Assembly (NCBI RefSeq): GCF_030269125.1
Contig: NZ_BSSM01000010.1
Coordinates: 124,001-188,000, forward strand
Length of the DNA: 64,000 bases
Direction: 5' to 3'
Origin: Streptomyces hygroscopicus subsp. hygroscopicus
GTDB lineage: Bacteria; Actinomycetota; Actinomycetes; Streptomycetales; Streptomycetaceae
The notes under the pieces are model-generated. The model saw only the letters and a program-made list of their open reading frames with translations. It was not told where the DNA came from and searched no databases. The position numbers and the translations under genes are program-made. Position 1 is the stretch's first letter. Each line of letters starts with the position of its first letter. This document shows positions 58,324 through 64,000 of the stretch, in pieces.

Positions 58324-58619
58324 GCGCCCTGCCGAGCCACCGGTACGACGCGGTCGAGAGCCTGTCGAGCCGCCCGCACCACCCGGTCGTGCGCCTCTCG
58401 GGTCGCCCGCACGCCCTGGTCGAGCGCGCCTTCAGCCGCCCGTACCACCTCGTCGGGCGCCCCCTGGGCCACCGCCCCCTCCAGCGCCCCGTGAACCACC
58501 CGCACCACCCTGTCGAGCGCCCCCTGAGCCGCCCGCACCACCCCTGTGAAGGAGACCTCCAGATGTCCACCTCCCGCACGGGAGCCCCCGAACCCCTCAC
58601 CCCCGGAGCCGCCCGATGA
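58320..58619 (+). CDS. Candidate 99-residue repeat protein (low confidence), containing a mini-ORF
   Basis: GTG 58320 overlaps the previous stop (GTGA) and the TGA overlaps the next ATG, as in coupled operons. The product has six degenerate 11-residue repeats (such as LSSRPHHPVVR and PLSRPHHPCEG), so the DNA is a degenerate 33-bp minisatellite, and coding status is doubtful. Inside the same frame, ATG 58563 has an excellent GAAGGAG site 7-8 nt upstream and would give an 18-residue peptide (MSTSRTGAPEPLTPGAAR) that may couple translation to the epimerase. Confidence 0.35.
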   Translation: MSALPSHRYDAVESLSSRPHHPVVRLSGRPHALVERAFSRPYHLVGRPLGHRPLQRPVNHPHHPVERPLSRPHHPCEGDLQMSTSRTGAPEPLTPGAAR

Positions 58620-59575
58620 GGGTTCTGCTGATCGGAGCCAATGGATACCTCGGCCGGTTCGTCGCCGAGCGGCTGCTCGCCGATCCCGCCGTACAGCTCA
58701 CCGCGCTCGGGCGGGGCGACGACGCGGACGTCCGGTTCGACCTCGCCACCGGCAGTCCGGGCGCGCTCACCCGGTTCCTGGGCGCGGTGCACCCAGGGGT
58801 CGTGATCAACTGCGCCGGTGCCACTCGCGGCGGTGCCCGGGAGCTGACCCGGCACAACACCGTCGCCGTGGCCACCGTGTGCGAGGCGCTGCGGCGCAGC
58901 GGCTGCGGCGCGCGGCTCGTGCAGATCGGCTGCGGCGCGGAGTACGGGCCCAGCCAGCCCGGCTCGTCCACCGCCGAGGACGCCGTACCGCGGCCCGGCG
59001 GGCCGTACGGCGTCAGCAAGCTCGCCGCCACCGAACTCGTCCTCGGCTCCGGCCTGGACGCCGTGGTGCTGCGCGTCTTCTCGCCCGCCGGGCCCGGCAC
59101 CCCGGCCGGCTCCCCGCTCGGCCGGCTCGCGGAGGCGATGCGCCGCGCGATGCAGTCGGGCGACGGGGAGCTGAAGCTCGCCGGGCTCGGCGTGCAGCGC
59201 GACTTCGTGGACGTGCGCGACGTCGCACGCGCCGTGCACGCCGCCTCGCTCTCCGCCGCGCAGGGCGTGATCAACATCGGTTCGGGCCGCGCCGTGCGCC
59301 TCCGCGACGCCGCCGGGATCCTCGCGCGCGTGGCCGGTTACGGCGGTGCCCTGCACGAACTCGACGGGCCGCCCGGACCGCCGCGCGGCGCCCTCGGCCA
59401 CCCGCGGCCCGAGGCGGAGCACGCGGGGCCGGCGGCGTTCCCGTACCCGGACGGCTGCGGCAGCTGGCAGCAGGCGGATGTGCGCACCGCGCGCGACCGG
59501 CTCGGCTGGCGCCCGCGCATCAACCTCGAAGAGTCCCTGGCCGACATCTGGATGGAGGCGGCATGCCGCATCTGA
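58616..59575 (+). CDS. NAD-dependent epimerase/dehydratase (SDR)
   Basis: 319 residues from ATG 58616. Extended SDR: LIGANGYLGRFVAERL (GxxGxxG at 7-13), the catalytic YGVSK (about 127-131) and Ser/Thr before it. DVRDVARAVHAA and RLGWRPRINLEESLADIW are typical C-terminal sugar-nucleotide-epimerase segments. It probably makes the nucleotide sugar used by the PelF-like transferase. The exact sugar is unknown. It overlaps the hydrolase start by 13 bp. Confidence 0.9.
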   Translation: MRVLLIGANGYLGRFVAERLLADPAVQLTALGRGDDADVRFDLATGSPGALTRFLGAVHPGVVINCAGATRGGARELTRHNTVAVATVCEALRRSGCGARLVQIGCGAEYGPSQPGSSTAEDAVPRPGGPYGVSKLAATELVLGSGLDAVVLRVFSPAGPGTPAGSPLGRLAEAMRRAMQSGDGELKLAGLGVQRDFVDVRDVARAVHAASLSAAQGVINIGSGRAVRLRDAAGILARVAGYGGALHELDGPPGPPRGALGHPRPEAEHAGPAAFPYPDGCGSWQQADVRTARDRLGWRPRINLEESLADIWMEAACRI

Positions 59576-60336
59576 CCAGCGGCGGCGGCGGCGCCCTCGG
59601 CACCGCCGTGCGCACCGCCCTCGGCACCGCCGTGCGCACCGCCCTCGGCGTCCCCGGTCACCCCCACCCGCTCGTCGCTCCCGCCCAGTGGGCCGCGCTC
59701 GCCCGTCCGGGCACCCCGCTCGACTGGGTGGTGCTCGACGTGGCCGGCGGACCCGGGGCCCGACCCGACCGGCACCGCCTGGAGGCCGTGGACCCGCTGC
59801 ACCACGCGGGCGTCCGGGTCCTCGGCCGCCTCGACCTCGCGCAGGGCGCCCGCGCCCGCGCCGACCTGCTGCGCGACGCCCAGCACCACCTCGACTGGTA
59901 CCGGGTCGACGGCTTCCTGCTCGACCGCTGTCCCATCGGCCGTGGGGAACTCGCCGAGGTCCGGCGGGTGCTCGCGGACCTGCGGGCGCTCACCGACAGC
60001 CCCCGTCTCGTCCTCGGCCACGGCACGCACCCGCACCCGGGCTACGCGGAGAGCGCCGACCAGCTGGTCACCTTCTCGGGCCCCTGGTCCGACTACCGCT
60101 GGTCGCAGGTCGCGGAGTGGACGACAGACCATCCGCCCGAGCGGTTCTGCCATTTCGTGCACGGCGTGCCGCGCGGGCACCTGGAGGAGGCGCTGCGCAT
60201 CGCGCGCTGGCAGGGCGCGGCCACGATCTACTTCACGGACCGCACCGGAAGCCATGGTTCCGATGACCCGTGGGGGGCGGTGCCCGGGTACTGGGACGAG
60301 ATCGTCTCGCGCCTCGGAACGGGTGTCTCGGAATGA
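59563..60336 (+). CDS. Spherulin-4/GH114-like hydrolase
   Basis: 257 residues from ATG 59563. TIM-barrel signature of the spherulation-specific family 4: PLDWVVLDVAGGPG, then HHAGVRVLGRLDLAQGAR, then WYRVDGFLLDRCP with the catalytic-type Asp and WQGAATIYFTDRTG. Related GH114 and GH166 (PelA) enzymes cut alpha-1,4-galactosamine polymers. No signal peptide is visible. In-frame 24-bp duplications encode ALGTAVRT twice at the N-terminus. With PelF it suggests a polymer-synthesis and -trimming pair. Confidence 0.85.
   Translation: MPHLTSGGGGALGTAVRTALGTAVRTALGVPGHPHPLVAPAQWAALARPGTPLDWVVLDVAGGPGARPDRHRLEAVDPLHHAGVRVLGRLDLAQGARARADLLRDAQHHLDWYRVDGFLLDRCPIGRGELAEVRRVLADLRALTDSPRLVLGHGTHPHPGYAESADQLVTFSGPWSDYRWSQVAEWTTDHPPERFCHFVHGVPRGHLEEALRIARWQGAATIYFTDRTGSHGSDDPWGAVPGYWDEIVSRLGTGVSE
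59593..59640 (+). repeat. In-frame 24-bp tandem duplication in the hydrolase gene
   Basis: Two identical 24-bp units (59593-59616 and 59617-59640; each begins GCCCTCGGCACC) followed by 9 further matching bases. They encode ALGTAVRT repeated. Confidence 0.9.
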
Positions 60337-60399
60337 AGAAGGGCGTGGCAGTGTTACGGGGAGAACAAACGTAGTGATTGACCGACCAACGGAGTCCCC

Positions 60400-61578
60400 G
60401 TGTCGCTGCCACCCCTGGTCGAGCCGGCTTCCGAGCTCACCGTAGACGAGGTCCGCAGGTACTCCCGCCACCTGATCATCCCCGACGTGGGCATGGACGG
60501 GCAGAAGCGGCTGAAGAACGCCAAGGTGCTGTGCGTGGGCGCCGGCGGCCTGGGCTCGCCCGCGCTGATGTACCTGGCCGCGGCGGGCGTCGGCACGCTC
60601 GGCATCGTGGAGTTCGACGAGGTCGACGAGTCGAACCTCCAGCGCCAGATCATCCACAGCCAGTCCGACATCGGCCGCTCCAAGGCCGAGTCCGCGCGTG
60701 ACACCGTCAAGGGCATCAACCCTTATGTGAACGTGGTCCTTCACGAGGAGCGGCTCGAAGCCGAGAACGTGATGGACATCTTCAGCCAGTACGACCTGAT
60801 CGTGGACGGCACGGACAACTTCGCCACCCGCTACCTGGTCAACGACGCCTGTGTGCTGCTGAACAAGCCCTACATCTGGGGTTCGATCTACCGCTTCGAC
60901 GGCCAGGCCTCGGTCTTCTGGTCCGAGTACGGCCCCTGCTACCGCTGCCTCTACCCGGAGCCCCCGCCCCCGGGCATGGTCCCCTCCTGCGCCGAGGGCG
61001 GCGTGCTCGGCGTGCTGTGCGCGTCGATCGGCTCCATCCAGGTCAACGAGGCCATCAAGCTCCTCGCGGGCATCGGCGACCCGCTGGTCGGCCGGCTGAT
61101 GATCTACGACGCCCTGGAGATGCAGTACCGCCAGGTCAAGATCCGCAAGGACCCGAACTGCGCGGTCTGCGGCGACAACCCGACCGTCACCGAGCTCATC
61201 GACTACGAGGCCTTCTGCGGCGTCGTCTCCGAGGAGGCCCAGGCGGCGGCGGCCGACTCCACGATCACTCCCAAGCAGCTCAAGGAGTGGATCGACGACG
61301 GCGAGAACATCGAGATCATCGACGTCCGCGAGCCGAACGAGTACGAGATCGTCTCCATCCCGGGCGCCAAGCTGATCCCGAAGAACGAGTTCCTCATGGG
61401 CGCCGCCCTGGAGTCGCTCCCCCAGGACAGGAAGATCGTCTTGCATTGCAAGACGGGTGTCCGCAGTGCGGAAGTCCTCGCGGTCCTCAAGTCCGCGGGC
61501 TTCTCCGACGCCGTCCACGTCGGCGGCGGCGTGATCGGCTGGGTCAACCAGATCGAGCCCCACAAGCCGGTCTACTGA
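60400..61578 (+). CDS. moeZ: Adenylyltransferase/sulfurtransferase MoeZ
   Basis: 392 residues from GTG 60400 (CGGAG 5 nt upstream). The ThiF/E1-like domain has VGAGGLGSPALMYLAAAGVG, with zinc Cys pairs CYRC and CAVC. The rhodanese domain (about 285-385) has the persulfide Cys in LHCKTGVRSAEV. It adenylates and thiocarboxylates the C-terminal Gly of small carrier proteins (MoaD, CysO, ThiS) for molybdopterin, cysteine or other sulfur transfers. It parallels Rv3206c near the FasR/DUF3152 genes. A strong terminator follows. Confidence 0.96.
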   Translation: MSLPPLVEPASELTVDEVRRYSRHLIIPDVGMDGQKRLKNAKVLCVGAGGLGSPALMYLAAAGVGTLGIVEFDEVDESNLQRQIIHSQSDIGRSKAESARDTVKGINPYVNVVLHEERLEAENVMDIFSQYDLIVDGTDNFATRYLVNDACVLLNKPYIWGSIYRFDGQASVFWSEYGPCYRCLYPEPPPPGMVPSCAEGGVLGVLCASIGSIQVNEAIKLLAGIGDPLVGRLMIYDALEMQYRQVKIRKDPNCAVCGDNPTVTELIDYEAFCGVVSEEAQAAAADSTITPKQLKEWIDDGENIEIIDVREPNEYEIVSIPGAKLIPKNEFLMGAALESLPQDRKIVLHCKTGVRSAEVLAVLKSAGFSDAVHVGGGVIGWVNQIEPHKPVY

Positions 61579-61594
61579 CCGACCCCCGCCGGGG

Positions 61595-61635
61595 AAGCCC
61601 GCGGCGCCTGGACCCGGTCCAGGCGCCGCGGGCTT
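61595..61635 (+). terminator. Strong terminator after moeZ
   Basis: A perfect 19-bp inverted repeat (core AGCCCGCGGCGCCTGGAC with loop CCG) followed by TT. It lies between convergent genes. Confidence 0.9.
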
Positions 61636-61699
61636 TCCTCGTCACCGGCCTCCGCCCGGCGCGGGCGGGCCGCCTCGTCCGGGCCGGTTCGCGCGGAGG

Positions 61700-63280
61700 T
61701 CAGCCGCAGACCGCGCCCGCCTCCGGGATCGTCCCGTGCAGCAGGTAGGCGTTCACCTTGCTCTGGACGCACTTGTCCTTGCTGTCGTACGCGCCGTGCC
61801 CCTGGCCCTTGAAGGTCAGCTGGACGCCGACGCCCTTGCCGAGGGCTTCGGCCATCCGCCGCGCGCCCTCGTAGGGGGTGGCCGGGTCCCCGGTGTTGCC
61901 GACGACCAGGATCGGCGCCGCGCCGGGGGCGCTGACGTCGGGGTGGTTCGCGGCGCCGGGGACGGCCCAGTCGGTGCAGCCGATCATGCCCCAGGCGAGG
62001 AAGTCCCCGAACAGGGGTGAGGCGGCGCGGAACCGGGGCAGCGCGCGCTGGACGTCGGCGACGGTGTAACGGGGCTTCTCGTCGGCGCAGTTGATCGCCA
62101 TGTTCGCCGACGTGATGTTGCTGTACCGGCCGTTCTCGTTGCGGCCGTTCATCGCGTCGGACAGCACCATCAGGACCCTGCCGTCACCGTCGTACGCCTG
62201 CTGCAGGCCCTCGGTGAGGTACTCCCAGAAGTCCTTGGAGTACAGGGACTGCGCGATGCCGTTGGTCGCGGCGGTCTGGGTGAGCCGGCGGGGGGCGATG
62301 CCCGGGATCGGCTTCCTGTCCAGGCTGTCGAGGAGTTTCGCGATGCGGTTCTCGACGTCCTGCGGGGTGTCCCCGATCGGGCAGCCGTCCGGTTTGGAGA
62401 CGCAGTCCTCGGCGAAGTTGCCGAGCGCCAGCTGGAAGCCCTTCGCCTGGCCGAGCGCGCTCTCCTCGGGGTTCTCCGTGGGGTCCACCACCCCGTCGAA
62501 GACGGCCCGCCCGACGTGCCGGGGGAACAAGTGGGCGTAGACGCCGCCGAGTTCGGTGCCGTAGGAGATGCCGAAGTAGTGCAGCTTCGCGTCGCCGAGC
62601 ACCTGCCGCATCAGATCGATGTCACGGGCCGCGTCGGTGGTGCGCACGTGCGGCAGCACCTGCCCGGCGTTCCGCTCGCAGCCCGCGTTGAAGTTCCGGG
62701 TGCGCCGCACGAGCTGGGTGCGCTCGGCGCTGTCGTCGGGGGTCGCGTCCTGCTGGAAGAACGTGTCGAGCTGGGCGTCGGTCTTGCAGACGACCGGCGC
62801 GCTGCGGCCGACCCCGCGCGGATCGAAGCTGACGAGGTCGTAGCGGGTGCGCAGGGCCGCGTAGTCCTGGGCGAACGCGGGCAGCGAGGTGACGCCGCTG
62901 CCGCCCGGCCCGCCGAAGTTGAAGACGAGCGAGCCGATCCGCTCGCTCGCCGGCCCGCTGGCCCTGGCCCGGATCAGGGCGATGCCGATCGTCGATCCCC
63001 GCGGCCTGCTCCAGTCCAGGGGCGCTCTCATGGTCGCGCACTCCCAGGTGGTGCCGTTCGGCAGCGGGGACGGCGCGCCGCCCCCGCCCTCCGCCTGGTC
63101 GGGGGCCGGGCAGGCCGTCCAGTCCAGGGTCTGCGCCGTGAGCGACGGGGTGGCGCCGGTGCCGAGATCGTCGTCGCCGCAACCGGCCAGGAGCGCGGCC
63201 AGCAGCACGGCGGCCGTCGTCAGGGCGGTGGCGCGCGGCCGGGGCAGAGCGGTGGCTCGCAGCCGGGAGTCAGAGGCCAT
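61700..63280 (-). CDS. Secreted tripeptidyl-aminopeptidase-like lipoprotein (alpha/beta hydrolase)
   Basis: 526 residues from ATG 63280. The signal peptide ends in the lipobox LLAGC. The alpha/beta hydrolase has the oxyanion region NFGGPGGSG, nucleophile elbow FGISYGTELGGVYA, and C-terminal GNTGDPATPYEG (Asp) and KGQGHGAYDSKD (His). It belongs to the Streptomyces Tap/SlpD/SlpE peptidase family that removes tripeptides from N-termini of secreted proteins. The disulfide-forming Cys residues typical of the family are present. Confidence 0.93.
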   Translation of the reverse strand: MASDSRLRATALPRPRATALTTAAVLLAALLAGCGDDDLGTGATPSLTAQTLDWTACPAPDQAEGGGGAPSPLPNGTTWECATMRAPLDWSRPRGSTIGIALIRARASGPASERIGSLVFNFGGPGGSGVTSLPAFAQDYAALRTRYDLVSFDPRGVGRSAPVVCKTDAQLDTFFQQDATPDDSAERTQLVRRTRNFNAGCERNAGQVLPHVRTTDAARDIDLMRQVLGDAKLHYFGISYGTELGGVYAHLFPRHVGRAVFDGVVDPTENPEESALGQAKGFQLALGNFAEDCVSKPDGCPIGDTPQDVENRIAKLLDSLDRKPIPGIAPRRLTQTAATNGIAQSLYSKDFWEYLTEGLQQAYDGDGRVLMVLSDAMNGRNENGRYSNITSANMAINCADEKPRYTVADVQRALPRFRAASPLFGDFLAWGMIGCTDWAVPGAANHPDVSAPGAAPILVVGNTGDPATPYEGARRMAEALGKGVGVQLTFKGQGHGAYDSKDKCVQSKVNAYLLHGTIPEAGAVCG

Positions 63281-63367
63281 GTCCCCATCCTGCGGGCGCG
63301 CCCGCCGGGCCGCGCGGGGCACGGGCCGTACGAGGTACGACCCTCCCGGGGGTGTCCCCGCGGGCGC

Positions 63368-64000
63368 CTACAGCGCTCCCTTGCGGGTCAGGTGGTTGAA
63401 CGCCAGCCACCCCGGCAGCACCGGCAGCCACAGCGTCATCAGCCGGAACAGCAGCACCGCCGGTGCCGCGACCTCCTTGGGCAGGCCGAACGCGATCAGA
63501 CCGAGGGTGAGGCTCGCCTCGACCGCGCCCACGCCACCGGGGGTGGGCGCCGCCGAGCCGAGCGCGTTTCCGGCGAGGAAGACGACGGCGACGCTGGCGA
63601 TGCTCAGCGAGGTGGTGCCGTCGCCGAAGGCCCGCACGGAGGCGTCGAGGCACATGACGAAGCAGGCGGTCAGCAGCAGCATGCCGCCGATGCCGGTGAC
63701 CAGCTTCTGCGGCCGCTGGAGCACATCGAGCATGCGGGGCACGACTCCGGCGAACAGCGACCTGACCCGGGTGACGACGAACTTCCGCAGGAACGGCACG
63801 GAGGTCACCACCAGCACCAGCACCGCGACGGTCAGCAGACCCGCGATGACGGTCCGGGACGGCGACAGCGTCGGCGTCTTCTCGGTGCCGGTCAGATAGC
63901 CGAAGGACAGCAGCATCAGGATGTGGCAGCCGAGCCCGAACAACTGCGAGGCGCCGACGCTCGCCACCGCGAGCCCCGGGCGCACGCCCGCGCGTTGGAG
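63368..64000 (-). CDS. Lysylphosphatidylglycerol synthase-like flippase-domain protein (5' end outside window)
   Basis: The C-terminal about 210 residues of an integral membrane protein that continues past 64000. At least six membrane spans are visible (for example TVIAGLLTVAVLVLVVTSVP and IASVAVVFLAGNALGSAAPT). The segment GNALGSAAPTPGGVGAVEA is the hallmark of the MprF/AglD-type LPG_synthase_TM family, which flips or transports lipid-linked substrates. No soluble catalytic domain follows, so it is the flippase-only form. Start and full length are unknown. Confidence 0.9.
   Translation of the reverse strand, partial: LQRAGVRPGLAVASVGASQLFGLGCHILMLLSFGYLTGTEKTPTLSPSRTVIAGLLTVAVLVLVVTSVPFLRKFVVTRVRSLFAGVVPRMLDVLQRPQKLVTGIGGMLLLTACFVMCLDASVRAFGDGTTSLSIASVAVVFLAGNALGSAAPTPGGVGAVEASLTLGLIAFGLPKEVAAPAVLLFRLMTLWLPVLPGWLAFNHLTRKGAL

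Noticed and set aside
1..64000. tRNA, rRNA, CRISPR, IS or prophage
   Set aside because: No T-loop GGTTCRANYCC context with a foldable cloverleaf, no regularly spaced direct repeats and no transposase or integrase motifs were found.

Overview
The window is chromosomal DNA of very high G+C content. Its codon use is strongly biased to G/C in third position, GTG/TTG starts are frequent, and it carries mycothiol (mshB), DUF3117, DUF3107, DUF3152, DUF6113 and DUF6758 genes. Together these point to a Streptomyces (or very close relative). No rRNA, tRNA, insertion sequence, phage gene or CRISPR array was seen. Most of it looks like conserved core chromosome. The only accessory-looking part is the left end (about 1-3.8 kb).

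Left to right: (1) 1-3.8 kb: a truncated XRE/DUF5753 regulator divergent from an RsbW-like ATPase, a winged-helix protein, a Uma2-type nuclease and a HEPN-motif protein. (2) 3.8-7.6 kb: mshB, DUF6113 and a long peptidoglycan-binding membrane protein. (3) 7.6-11.2 kb: an ABC-2 exporter co-transcribed with a DesK/NarL-type two-component system behind a perfect palindrome. (4) 11-22 kb: SirB1-like and GNAT genes, fdxA-dapC, dapE, a LOG-family gene, a FolP2-like gene, a DivIVA-domain gene, a 3-methyladenine glycosylase, a crotonase and DUF3117. (5) 22-29 kb: O-methyltransferase divergent from sigE-anti-sigma-htrA-tatB, then mrp/apbC. Blocks 4-5 follow the gene order I recall for Mycobacterium tuberculosis Rv1202-Rv1229c. 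(6) 29-41 kb: DUF1003, an MgtE-N/CBS protein, a lipoprotein, corA, a SUFU-domain gene, an MFS exporter with iron-box-like promoter elements, DUF6758, PHP, MarC, a 50-residue gene, NYN and an alpha/beta hydrolase. (7) 41-49 kb: RhlE-type helicase, ferritin-like protein, DUF3107, a FasR-like TetR, hydrolase and DUF3152 protease, corresponding to the Rv3206c-Rv3211 neighbourhood. (8) 49-54.7 kb: a complete peptide ABC importer behind a leaderless upstream ORF, a palindrome and an attenuator-like hairpin. (9) 55-60.3 kb: a PelF-like glycosyltransferase, a multi-pass membrane protein, an NAD-dependent epimerase and a Spherulin-4-type hydrolase, a candidate polysaccharide locus. (10) 60.4-64 kb: moeZ, a secreted tripeptidyl-peptidase-like lipoprotein and a truncated flippase-like membrane protein.

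Themes: envelope homeostasis (sigE cluster, PG-binding protein, L,L-diaminopimelate steps dapC/dapE, Tat export), thiol and sulfur chemistry (mshB, moeZ, Cys-containing leader ORF), metal handling (corA, MgtE-N/CBS, iron-box exporter), and unusual translation starts. Several genes begin exactly 7 nt after a TANNNT box (leaderless). One helicase can only start at CTG and one methyltransferase apparently at ATT. The most interesting items are the leader ORF plus attenuator before the peptide importer, the PelF-like locus, the ATT and CTG starts, the HEPN protein, and the operator palindromes. All functional statements come from reading the sequence and recalled family knowledge. No database search was run.
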